NCBI GenBank assembly: GCA_019637695.1
Contig: JAHBVG010000040.1
Coordinates: 1-54,976 of the forward strand
Length of the DNA: 54,976 bases
Reading direction: 5' to 3'
Source: Caldilineaceae bacterium
GTDB lineage: Bacteria > Chloroflexota > Anaerolineae > Caldilineales > Caldilineaceae
Part shown: piece by piece, positions 33,286 through 41,439 of the stretch
How the letters are laid out: every line of letters starts with the position of its first letter
Numbering within the stretch: position 1 is the stretch's first letter
The notes under the pieces: generated by a model
The model's input: the letters and a program-made list of their open reading frames with translations, nothing else
What the model was told of the DNA's origin: nothing
Database searches by the model: none
Position numbers and translations under genes: made by a program

Positions 33286-35439
33286 ATGACACTGTCCGCA
33301 AGCAGCGGCTGGTTTGATAAGCCCATGCGTTGGGCGCAACTGACCTTAACCGAGACCGATCCGATTTACTACGATGTCGATTTCTGGCTGGATTATTTCA
33401 AGCAGGCCCAGTGTGATGCTGCGTGTCTGAGCGCGGGTGGCTGTGTCTGCTATTACCCCACGCAGATCCCCTATCACTTCCGCAGCCCGTGGCTGGGGGA
33501 TCGCGACGCCTTCGGTGAACTCTACGAAGGATGCCGCAAGTTGGGGATGCACATCATCGCCCGCACTGATCCCCACGCCGTGCATCAAGACGCGTTCGAC
33601 GCTCACCCAGAGTGGATCATGATGAGCGCAGACGGCAAGCCAGTGCGCCATTGGGCCGATCCTGACCTGTGGGTGACCTGCGCGCTAGGACCGTACAACT
33701 TCGAATACATGACCGAAATCCACCGCGAGATCATGAACCTTTACCCGGTGGATGGCATCTTCGCCAATCGCTGGACGGGTCACGGCATCTGCTATTGCGA
33801 ACATTGCCAGCGTAACTTCAAAGAAGCGACCGGTTATGATCTGCCAGCGGGCGGGCAGGTACGCACAGGTTCGCGCGTCCGCACCCGCGCCGACGGCGAC
33901 GAGAAGGGCGTTGACCCGGCGCTCAAGGCATACATCGGCTGGTGGCAGGATCGCCTCTTCGAGTTGTGGGATGTGTGGGATCAGGAGATCCGCGCCATCC
34001 AACCCCATGCGCGTTTCATTCCCAATTCGGGCGGCGCCACGGGACGGCTGGATATGAAGCGGATCAGCGCCAAGGCCGACATCCTCTTTGCCGACCGTCA
34101 GGCGCGCCGCGGACTGCAACCCAGTTGGGCCAATGGCAAAAATGGCAAGGAATACCGCTCGACGCTGGGCCGCAAACCCATCGGCGGCATCTTCAGCATG
34201 GGGGTGGAAGAGCGCTATCGTTGGAAGGATTCGATCCAGAGCGCGGAGGAGATCCGTCTCTTTGTGGCCGACGGCGTCGCCAACGGGTTGCGCCCCTGGT
34301 TCACTAAGTTCGGCGGCGTGATCTACGATCCGCGCTGGCTCAAGCCTGTGGCCGATATGTACACTATGTACGCTCAGTGGGAGCCCTATCTCCGCAACGA
34401 AGCGCCGATTGCACGCGTGGCAATTGTCTATTCGCAGCAGACGTGGAATTACTACGGCGGCGAACGCGCCCATGAGCGGGTAGAGGATCATGCGCTGGGC
34501 TTCTACCATGCGTTGGTCGAAGCGCGCATCCCCTTCGAGATGGTGCATGATGGTATGCTCGACGCCGAAAGCCTGGCGCCCTTCAAGACGTTGATCCTGC
34601 CCAATATCGCCGCTCTCTCGGATCAACAATGTGAGCAACTGCGCGCCTTCGTGCAGAGCGGCGGCAGTTTGATCGCCACTTACGAGACGTCGCTCTATGA
34701 CGAGTGGGGCGAACGTCGTCCTGACTTTGGGCTGGCCGATCTCTTTGGCGCTTCCTATGCGGGCGGCTATGAGGGCCCCATGCAGAATTCCTATCTGGCA
34801 ATTGAGCGCGACCCGATGACGCGTGTTTTCCACCCGCTGGTGTCTGGGCTGGAGCAGGCCGGGCGCATTATCAACGGCGTCAACCGTGTGCAAGTAGAGA
34901 CGACGATCCCGCACCCCTACGCGCCGCTGACGCTGATCCCCTCTTACCCGGATCTGCCCATGGAGATGGTCTGGCCGCGCGTCAATCAAACCGACATCGC
35001 TCAGGTCTATGTGCGCCAATTCGGCGAAGGGCGCGTCGTCTACTTCCCGTGGGACATCGACCGATCCTTCTGGGAGGTGCTGTGTGTGGATCACGGCAGG
35101 CTGCTCGCCAATGCCGTGGATTGGGCCACCAACGAAGAGCGCCCGGTGACGGTGACCGGCCCTGGCGTCCTTGACGTGACGGCGTGGGAACAGAAGACAT
35201 CAATGACGGTGCATCTTGTCAACCTGACCAACCCGATGATGATGAAGGGACCGCTGCGCGAGTTGATCCCCGTGGGCGAGCAGACGGTGCGGGTCATGAT
35301 CCCCGTTGAGCGGCAGGTGGCGCGGGTGCATCTGCTACGTGCAGGCATCACGCCCGACGTGCGCACCGAGGGGAAGGCGCTGGTGGTACGTGTGCCGTCA
35401 GTGCTGGAACATGAAGTGGTCGCGATTGATTGGGCGTAA
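33286..35439 (+). CDS. GH42-like glycoside hydrolase with beta-galactosidase trimerisation domain
   Basis: 717 residues. The N-terminal TIM-barrel-like domain (about 1-340) has GMHIIARTDPHAVHQDAFDAHPEWIMMSADGKP and YPVDGIFANRWTG, as in the hypothetical GHL6/alpha-amylase-like hydrolases. A trimerisation-type domain follows (about 377-490), then a C-terminal beta domain. No signal peptide. The catalytic residues are not obvious to me. ATG 33286 has AAGGAG upstream. It is co-oriented with the GH42 gene and probably handles another linkage of the same imported glycan. GCG TAA at its end forms the first heptad unit of the repeat that follows. Confidence 0.75.
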   Translation: MTLSASSGWFDKPMRWAQLTLTETDPIYYDVDFWLDYFKQAQCDAACLSAGGCVCYYPTQIPYHFRSPWLGDRDAFGELYEGCRKLGMHIIARTDPHAVHQDAFDAHPEWIMMSADGKPVRHWADPDLWVTCALGPYNFEYMTEIHREIMNLYPVDGIFANRWTGHGICYCEHCQRNFKEATGYDLPAGGQVRTGSRVRTRADGDEKGVDPALKAYIGWWQDRLFELWDVWDQEIRAIQPHARFIPNSGGATGRLDMKRISAKADILFADRQARRGLQPSWANGKNGKEYRSTLGRKPIGGIFSMGVEERYRWKDSIQSAEEIRLFVADGVANGLRPWFTKFGGVIYDPRWLKPVADMYTMYAQWEPYLRNEAPIARVAIVYSQQTWNYYGGERAHERVEDHALGFYHALVEARIPFEMVHDGMLDAESLAPFKTLILPNIAALSDQQCEQLRAFVQSGGSLIATYETSLYDEWGERRPDFGLADLFGASYAGGYEGPMQNSYLAIERDPMTRVFHPLVSGLEQAGRIINGVNRVQVETTIPHPYAPLTLIPSYPDLPMEMVWPRVNQTDIAQVYVRQFGEGRVVYFPWDIDRSFWEVLCVDHGRLLANAVDWATNEERPVTVTGPGVLDVTAWEQKTSMTVHLVNLTNPMMMKGPLRELIPVGEQTVRVMIPVERQVARVHLLRAGITPDVRTEGKALVVRVPSVLEHEVVAIDWA

Positions 35440-35606
35440 TTCGTAATCCGTAATGCGTAATACCGTAGGGGCACGGGTGGGGGCGGGATCAAACATCAGG
35501 TTCATGGCGAGCATGCTTCCCGCCCCACCCGTGCCCTTACCCGACCTGTATAGTTACATCCAGAAAGAGATATCACCCCATTGCTGATTAGGCATTACGG
35601 ATTATT
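35434..35606. repeat. Nested heptad hairpin plus inner GGGGCACGGGTGGG stem
   Basis: The outer left arm has the units GCGTAAT TCGTAAT CCGTAAT (35434-35460), with the stop codon of the preceding gene in the first. The outer right arm is ATTAGGCATTACGGATTATT (35587-35606). Between them an inner long stem, GTAGGGGCACGGGTGGG (from 35465) with its complement near 35517-35542, resembles the GTAGGGGTTTGGGTGG arms beside lacI. Confidence 0.75.
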
Positions 35607-35620
35607 GATCGGAGCAAACC

Positions 35621-36613
35621 ATGTTACGTTACATCATTTATCGTCTCTTCTTGATGATCCCGACGGTGATTGTGATCTCGGTGATCAGCTTTATCATCAT
35701 CCAGTTGCCGCCGGGTGATTTTCTGACAAGCTATGTGGCGGCGATCACCGCGCGCGGTGAGGAGATCGACGAGGCTACCATCCAGGCGTTGCGGAACACT
35801 TATGGGCTGGGTGAGCCGGTCTATGTCCAATACTTCAAGTGGATGGCCGGCGTGGTGCGCGGCAATTTTGGTCAATCCTTCACCTGGCGCGTCTCTGTCT
35901 CCAGCCTGATCTGGGATCGCATCTGGCTGACAGTGGCGATCTCACTTGTGACGCTGATCTTCACCTGGGCAGTCGCCTTTCCTATTGGCATCTACTCGGC
36001 AGTGCGCCCTTACTCCATGCCCGACTATCTCTTCACCTTCATCGGCTTTATTGGCCTGGCTGTACCCAACTTCCTCCTGGCGTTGATTTTGCTGGTAGTG
36101 GCCTTTTCCCAGTTTAACATGAGCGTAGGCGGTCTCTTTTCGCCGGGGATGCAGGAAGCGGCGTGGGGGCGGGAGAAGTTGATGGATCTGTTGGGCCACA
36201 TTTGGATCCCGGTGATCGTGCTGGGGTTGAGCGGTACGGCCAGCCTGATTCGCGTCATGCGCGCCAATCTGCTGGATGAGTTGCACAAGCCCTATGTCAC
36301 CACGGCGCGGTTGAAAGGACAGAGCGAATTTGTGCTGCTGATGCGCTACCCTGTGCGTGTAGCGCTCAACCCTTTCGTCAGCACCTTAGGCTGGACTTTG
36401 CCACAGCTTGTCTCTGGCTCCACGATTGTGGCCGTGGTGCTGAGTCTGCCGCTGACTGGCCCGTTGATGTTGCAGGCCCTTGTCTCGCAGGACATGTACC
36501 TGGCCGGATCGATGATCCTGATCCTGAGCGTGTTGACAGTGATCGGCACGCTGGTTTCCGATATTCTGCTGGCCTGGCTGGACCCGCGCATTCGACTCGA
36601 ACGCACTGGATAG
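35621..36613 (+). CDS. Opp/Dpp-type ABC permease, first subunit
   Basis: 330 residues, six membrane helices. The N-terminal MLRYIIYRLFLMIPTVIVISVISF is typical of DppB/OppB. The EAA-type coupling segment lies near LLDELHKPYVTTARLKGQSE at about 220-240. It forms the transport channel with the next gene's product, 12 bases downstream. GGAG lies before ATG. Confidence 0.92.
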   Translation: MLRYIIYRLFLMIPTVIVISVISFIIIQLPPGDFLTSYVAAITARGEEIDEATIQALRNTYGLGEPVYVQYFKWMAGVVRGNFGQSFTWRVSVSSLIWDRIWLTVAISLVTLIFTWAVAFPIGIYSAVRPYSMPDYLFTFIGFIGLAVPNFLLALILLVVAFSQFNMSVGGLFSPGMQEAAWGREKLMDLLGHIWIPVIVLGLSGTASLIRVMRANLLDELHKPYVTTARLKGQSEFVLLMRYPVRVALNPFVSTLGWTLPQLVSGSTIVAVVLSLPLTGPLMLQALVSQDMYLAGSMILILSVLTVIGTLVSDILLAWLDPRIRLERTG

Positions 36614-36625
36614 GAGATCGATCCT

Positions 36626-37783
36626 GTGTCAACTACTACCTTGAACGAACCCTTTGGCCCGCGCCAGGAAGAAAGCGCAGGCAGCGAGACTGTGGCGCGC
36701 GCCTTTGTCGCATCCCAGTGGCAACTTGTGTGGTGGCGATTTAAAGAACATAAGGTTGCTGTCATCAGCGGCGTTTTCGTGATTCTGATCTACATGGTGG
36801 CGCTCTTTGCTGAATTCCTGGCCCCCTTTGCGCCGGATGAGGTCAACGCCCAGTATTTGTATGCGCCACCGCAGCAATTGCACCTCTTCGATACCAGCGA
36901 TGGCGGCTTTCGTATTGCGCCGCATGTCTACGGCTATAGCTCTGTGGTTGACCCTGCGGCAGGACGGCGTACGTTCACCATCAACCCAGAGCAGAAGATC
37001 CCGCTTGGCTTCCTGGTGGAAGGCGACCCCTACAAACTCTGGAATCTCTTCCCCATGAATCGCCATTTCATTGGCCCACAGCAGGCCGGGCAACCTATGT
37101 ATCTATTGGGCGCGGACCGGCTGGGCCGGGACATGTTGAGCCGTTTGATCTATGGCACGCGTATTTCCATGTCTATCGGCCTGGTAGGGGTCTTCTTGAG
37201 TCTGGTCCTGGGCATCCTCCTGGGCGGCATGTCCGGCTATTATGGCGGGGTCGTGGACAATATCATCCAGCGCGCCATTGAATTCTTACGCTCGATTCCG
37301 ACCATCCCCTTGTGGATGGGACTGGCGGCAGCTTTGCCAGCCAACTGGCCGCCGCTGCGCATCTACTTTGGCATCACCGTCATCCTGTCGCTGATCGGGT
37401 GGACGGGGCTGGCGCGTGTGGTGCGCGGGCGCTTTCTGGCGTTGCGCTCTGAGGAATTTGTCACCGCGGCAGAGCTGGACGGGGCCAGCGACTTGCGGAT
37501 CATTGTGCGCTATATGGTTCCGTCGTTTATGAGCCACATCATCGCCTCGACAACGCTTGCCATCCCAGCCATGATCTTGTCAGAGACGTCGCTGTCGTTC
37601 CTGGGGTTGGGCTTGCAAGCGCCGCTGGTCAGTTGGGGTACATTGCTGCGAGAAGCGCAAAGTGTACGCACGGTGCTACAAGCGCCCTGGCAGATGTGGC
37701 CGGCGGTGGCGGTGGTGGTGACTGTGCTGGCGCTCAACTTCCTCGGTGATGGTCTGCGCGACGCCGCGGATCCGTATTTGTAG
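36626..37783 (+). CDS. Opp/Dpp-type ABC permease, second subunit
   Basis: 385 residues, longer than the usual ~300. After the first membrane helix (about 47-68) there is an extra outer domain of about 90 residues (to NRHFIGPQQ) before the conserved LLGADRLGRDMLSRLIYGTRIS. The EAA loop is near EEFVTAAELDGASDLRIIVRYMVPS. This insertion is common in family 5 importers of sugars. It starts with GTG 36626, preceded by TAGGAGAT. Confidence 0.9.
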   Translation: MSTTTLNEPFGPRQEESAGSETVARAFVASQWQLVWWRFKEHKVAVISGVFVILIYMVALFAEFLAPFAPDEVNAQYLYAPPQQLHLFDTSDGGFRIAPHVYGYSSVVDPAAGRRTFTINPEQKIPLGFLVEGDPYKLWNLFPMNRHFIGPQQAGQPMYLLGADRLGRDMLSRLIYGTRISMSIGLVGVFLSLVLGILLGGMSGYYGGVVDNIIQRAIEFLRSIPTIPLWMGLAAALPANWPPLRIYFGITVILSLIGWTGLARVVRGRFLALRSEEFVTAAELDGASDLRIIVRYMVPSFMSHIIASTTLAIPAMILSETSLSFLGLGLQAPLVSWGTLLREAQSVRTVLQAPWQMWPAVAVVVTVLALNFLGDGLRDAADPYL

Positions 37784-37814
37784 TCCACAACAGCGGACAT
37801 AGTCGCCTGTACTT

Positions 37815-37942
37815 GTAGTGCGTAGTGCGTGGACCAGTGACGGGTTTGTTTCAGTGTTGAGAGTGTAATTCCGAAACAATTGACAGATCACCAATCGGGA
37901 AAACTGTCCTCTACTGGTATAAGCACTACACACTACGCCCAT
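37815..37942. repeat. Heptad-repeat hairpin (GTAGTGC family)
   Basis: Left arm GTAGTGCGTAGTGCGTGG (37815-37832), right arm CACTACACACTACGCCC (37924-37940), with a loop of about 90 bases that shows no gene. It fills the gap between the permease and ATPase genes. A single GTAGTGC arm recurs near 54822. Confidence 0.75.
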
Positions 37943-37953
37943 TCGCATTCACC

Positions 37954-38994
37954 ATGACAGGATCAGAAAGATCGCTCATGCAAGATCAAGTTCTTCTGCA
38001 AGTCGAAGATTTGCGCGTACAATTTCCCACGCGCGAGGGGATCGTGAGAGCCGTGGAAGGAGTCTCGTTTGAGATCAAAACTGGCACAACCCTGGGCATT
38101 GTGGGCGAGAGCGGATCGGGCAAGAGCGTAATGGCCTATGCCCTCTTACAAGCCGTGGCCCGGCCCGGCAAGATCGTCGGCGGCCGCGTCCTCCTCAATT
38201 TGGCGGCGACGATGCAGAACGGCCAGGGCGAGATCGTCGATCTGACTGCGCTCGACCCACGTGGCAAGAAGATCCGCTCGATCCGCGGCAAAGAGATCGC
38301 CATGATCTACCAGGAACCGATGACCTCCTTGAGCATGATGCACACCGTCGGCTTTCAGATCATGGAAGCGATCCTGCTGCATCAAAATGTCAACAAACAG
38401 GAGGCGCGCCAACTGGCTATCGAGATGCTGGGCCGCGTTGGCATTGCCCGCCCAGAACAACGCGTGGATTCGTATCCTTTTGAACTCTCTGGCGGGATGC
38501 GCCAGCGCGCCATGATCGCCATGGCGCTGGTCTGCACGCCCCGGTTGTTAATTGCCGACGAGCCAACCACCGCGCTGGATGTCACCACGCAGGCGCAGAT
38601 CATGGAACTAATCCAGGAGTTGCAGCAAGAGATAGGCATGGCTGTGCTGCTGATTACCCATGACTTGGGCGTGGTGGCGGAGACGTGCAATGAAGTAGTG
38701 GTGATGTATCTTGGCGAGGTGATGGAGAAGGCCAATGTGATCTCGCTCTTCAAAGATCCCTTGCACCCTTATACACGCGCCCTCTTGCGTTCTATTCCGC
38801 GCCTGGGGCACGGTAAGAACTGGGAACTGGAACCAATTGAGGGCATGGTTCCCGATCCATATAACCGCCCCAGCGGCTGCCCGTTCCATCCGCGTTGCCC
38901 GGACATGATGCCGGGGGTGTGCAATGTCAAGCCGCTGACCACGACGCAGATGGTCGATGGGCGAACTGTACGGTGTCATCTATTTAATGAGTAA
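37954..38994 (+). CDS. Opp/Dpp-type ATP-binding protein, first subunit
   Basis: 346 residues from ATG 37954; ATG 37978 (MQDQVLLQV) is an equally possible start, since neither has a strong ribosome site. Walker A GESGSGKS, signature LSGGMRQR, Walker B LLIADEPTTALD and the switch histidine LLITHD are present. The C-terminal oligopeptide-importer extension carries CPFHPRCP with clustered cysteines. It energises import with the next ATPase. The final codons AAT GAG TAA are already part of the ATGAGTA heptad repeat. Confidence 0.9.
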   Translation: MTGSERSLMQDQVLLQVEDLRVQFPTREGIVRAVEGVSFEIKTGTTLGIVGESGSGKSVMAYALLQAVARPGKIVGGRVLLNLAATMQNGQGEIVDLTALDPRGKKIRSIRGKEIAMIYQEPMTSLSMMHTVGFQIMEAILLHQNVNKQEARQLAIEMLGRVGIARPEQRVDSYPFELSGGMRQRAMIAMALVCTPRLLIADEPTTALDVTTQAQIMELIQELQQEIGMAVLLITHDLGVVAETCNEVVVMYLGEVMEKANVISLFKDPLHPYTRALLRSIPRLGHGKNWELEPIEGMVPDPYNRPSGCPFHPRCPDMMPGVCNVKPLTTTQMVDGRTVRCHLFNE

Positions 38995-39064
38995 TGAGTA
39001 ATGCGTAAGCGGAGAAGGCCCCACTACTCATTACTCATTACTCATTACTCATTACTCATTACTT
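38986..39064. repeat. Heptad-repeat hairpin overlapping a gene end
   Basis: Units AATGAGT AATGAGT AATGCGT start inside the last sense codons of the ATPase gene (38986). The right arm has five or more ACTCATT units (39024-39062). Same family as 30874-30949. Confidence 0.85.
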
Positions 39065-39119
39065 CATTTCGTTGACGAAACAGAAACTCATTTGCGCTAC
39101 TCTGTTCAAGGGAACGATT

Positions 39120-40142
39120 ATGGTTGAGCCAGAGAACGAAAATATCCTCACCATCAGCAATGTTAAGAAATTCTTCCCCATTCACAAAGGATTTCTGGCG
39201 CGCGTGGTTGGGCATGTGCGCGCCGTAGACGATATCAGCCTGACGGTAAAGGCAGGGGAGACTTTGGGATTGGTGGGGGAGAGCGGGTCGGGGAAAACTA
39301 CGTTGGGCCGTTGCATTGTGCGCGCCCAACGGCCCACTGCCGGGGAGATCCTCTATCGCACTGCGGACAATCGCACAGTGGATCTGGCAAAGCTGGATAA
39401 GGGGGAGCTACGTCCCTATCGTCGCGAGATTCGCATGATGTTCCAAGATCCCTTTTCGTCGCTCAATCCACGCATGACGGTGCTTGAGATCGTCGGCGAG
39501 CCGTTGCGCATTAACCAACTCGCCAAGGGCAAGGAACTTGAGGATCGCGTAGCGCACACATTGGAACGGGTGGGGCTACGCCCTGAGTACATGCGCCGCT
39601 ACCCTCATGCCTTTAGCGGTGGTCAGCGCCAGCGCATTGGCATTGCCCGCGCCATTGTCTTTGATCCGCGCGTGATCATTGCCGATGAGGCCGTCTCGGC
39701 GTTGGATGTGTCCGTGCGGGCGCAAATTCTCAAACTCATGCGCGGGTTGCAACGCGACCTGAATCTGACTTATCTTTTTATTTCACACGATCTCAGCGTA
39801 GTGGAATATGTGGCCGACCGTGTGGCGGTTATGTATGTAGGCAAGCTCGTTGAAGTAGCGGAAACGACAGCCATGTACAGGCGGCCCTTGCACCCCTATA
39901 CCGAAGCATTGATCTCCGCCGTACCCAAGCCGGATCCGACCCAGCACTCCAGCCGCATTGTACTCCAAGGGGAAATCCCAGATCCCTCCAACCCGCCATC
40001 GGGCTGCTACTTCCACCCCCGGTGCCCGTATGCGCAAGAGCGCTGTCGCACCGACTCGCCTGCTTTACGCGAAGTGGAACCAGGACGATTCAGCGCCTGC
40101 CATTTTGCCGATAGCCTTACCTTGCGTGGGGTACAAGTATAG
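39120..40142 (+). CDS. Opp/Dpp-type ATP-binding protein, second subunit
   Basis: 340 residues. Walker A GESGSGKTT, signature FSGGQRQR, Walker B VIIADEAVSALD (alanine in place of the usual proline) and the switch LFISHD are present. The C-terminal CYFHPRCPYAQERC extension is typical of OppF/DppF. AAGGGAA precedes ATG 39120; the longer frame to 39072 lacks support. It closes the lacI-to-transporter block and is convergent with the FmdE-like gene. Confidence 0.92.
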   Translation: MVEPENENILTISNVKKFFPIHKGFLARVVGHVRAVDDISLTVKAGETLGLVGESGSGKTTLGRCIVRAQRPTAGEILYRTADNRTVDLAKLDKGELRPYRREIRMMFQDPFSSLNPRMTVLEIVGEPLRINQLAKGKELEDRVAHTLERVGLRPEYMRRYPHAFSGGQRQRIGIARAIVFDPRVIIADEAVSALDVSVRAQILKLMRGLQRDLNLTYLFISHDLSVVEYVADRVAVMYVGKLVEVAETTAMYRRPLHPYTEALISAVPKPDPTQHSSRIVLQGEIPDPSNPPSGCYFHPRCPYAQERCRTDSPALREVEPGRFSACHFADSLTLRGVQV

Positions 40143-40184
40143 ACAGATCCCCTATCTTGCAATTTCTGGCTGTTTTGTCGAAAA

Positions 40185-40820
40185 TCAAAGGGGCTGATTT
40201 TGGCAAGTGATAGCAGCAAGAGGATGAGGCTCATAGTACGAGAACCCGGCGCAGCTACGGCAGAGGACGCGGCCTTCAATGATCATCTCGCGCTCGTTGA
40301 TGACCTCTTCGCCGCAGCGGTCGCAGTTGACACGCACACCGTGTCGGCTGATAATCTCGGCAATGGGACGCATTAACACGACCCGCTCCACGGTGAGCAA
40401 TTCGTCGGCAGGCATGATCTGGTAAGCCTGCAACTGGGCGAAGTAGTGGCGATCTTCGCCGGGTGTGTAGATGTGTGCGCGCTCGCGCACATCAAAGCGC
40501 GGAGCGACGCGTACAGCCTCCTCGCGAGGAACGTTCACAAAGGTGGCCGCGATCTTGCCCACATCCTCCAGGCGCAGGGTGCGGTGCCCCATGCTACAGC
40601 CGGTGGACACCTCAACGCCGTCGGCAAAACAGCCATCAGTCTCCACAAAGATGAGCAGATCTTTATCGCGGCGCGGGATCTCCATGCCCAGCGCGGCGGC
40701 GCCAACGATCCCAATGCGCACGCCGAGGATCTGTCGTGGGCAGAGATGGCTATGGCGAGCCGTGGAGATTTCCAGCATCGTCCGAATCTTCGCATCAATC
40801 AGAGGGTTGTACTCATTCAC
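40185..40820 (-). CDS. FmdE-like protein with C-terminal zinc ribbon
   Basis: About 211 residues. The FmdE domain shows HLCPRQILGVRIG near 25-37 and CFADGVEVSTGCSMGHRTL near 65-83, with conserved Cys and His likely to bind metal. A C-terminal CDRC...CRSC ribbon follows. The family is named after formylmethanofuran dehydrogenase operons but is widespread, and its role in non-methanogens is unclear. The start is TTG 40823 or GTG 40820; GGAG spacing favours GTG. The next genes, EamA and ABC permease, are divergent. Confidence 0.8.
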   Translation of the reverse strand: MNEYNPLIDAKIRTMLEISTARHSHLCPRQILGVRIGIVGAAALGMEIPRRDKDLLIFVETDGCFADGVEVSTGCSMGHRTLRLEDVGKIAATFVNVPREEAVRVAPRFDVRERAHIYTPGEDRHYFAQLQAYQIMPADELLTVERVVLMRPIAEIISRHGVRVNCDRCGEEVINEREMIIEGRVLCRSCAGFSYYEPHPLAAITCQNQPL

Positions 40821-40936
40821 CAATCAGTCTCCGAATCTAGAGTTGCCTGAAACGTAATGCGTGTTGCGTGTATGATTGTACCTGCCACTTGCCAACCTGC
40901 AAACCAGCCATCATCGTTCACCTAAAAGGAGTTGCC

Positions 40937-41362
40937 ATGGATACGCTGCCGTGGTGGGGATATGCTCTGCTTTCGGCTTTCTTCGCGGCGCTGACGACCA
41001 TTTTCGCCAAGATCGGCGTTAACCAGGTCAGTTCTAACCTGGCGACGGCCATTCGCACGGCCATTATCATCGTGATCGTTTGGGGAATCGTCTTTGTGAC
41101 CGGGGAAGTGCGCGCCATCAATTCCGTCTCGCGCACGGCGTGGATCTTCCTGACTCTGTCGGCGGCGGCCACGGGGCTTTCCTGGCTTTTCTACTTCAAA
41201 GCGTTGCAGATGGGCAAGGCATCCTATGTTGCGCCCATCGACAAGTCGAGCATTGCCATGGTCGTTCTGCTCTCGGTGATCTTCCTGCACGAGCCGCTCA
41301 CCTGGAAATCCGCCCTGGGGACGCTGGCCATCTTGGGCGGGATGTTGTTGTTCCTCTTTTGA
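40937..41362 (+). CDS. Half-size EamA-family transporter
   Basis: 141 residues with about five membrane helices, i.e. a single EamA repeat (ALLSAFFAALTTIFAKIGV at the start, APIDKSSIAMVVLLSVIFLHEPLTW near the end). Full DMT transporters have two repeats, so this should dimerise. AAAAGGAG precedes ATG 40937. It lies 77 bases before the fused ABC permease. The substrate is unknown. Confidence 0.85.
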   Translation: MDTLPWWGYALLSAFFAALTTIFAKIGVNQVSSNLATAIRTAIIIVIVWGIVFVTGEVRAINSVSRTAWIFLTLSAAATGLSWLFYFKALQMGKASYVAPIDKSSIAMVVLLSVIFLHEPLTWKSALGTLAILGGMLLFLF

Positions 41363-41439
41363 TAGAGAGGGCAGACGAAGCCGGGTGAGACGAAGGGCTA
41401 CTTCGCCCACTTTGATCTATTTGTAACAGGATATCACCC

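Noticed and set aside
33685..35094. 469-codon minus-strand ORF opposite the GH42-like hydrolase
   Set aside because: Antisense shadow caused by codon bias; no recognisable domain, no ribosome site, full overlap with a well-supported gene.
38986..39064. CRISPR-like array of direct repeats
   Set aside because: Units are 7 bases with no spacers and form a hairpin; no cas genes are present in the window.
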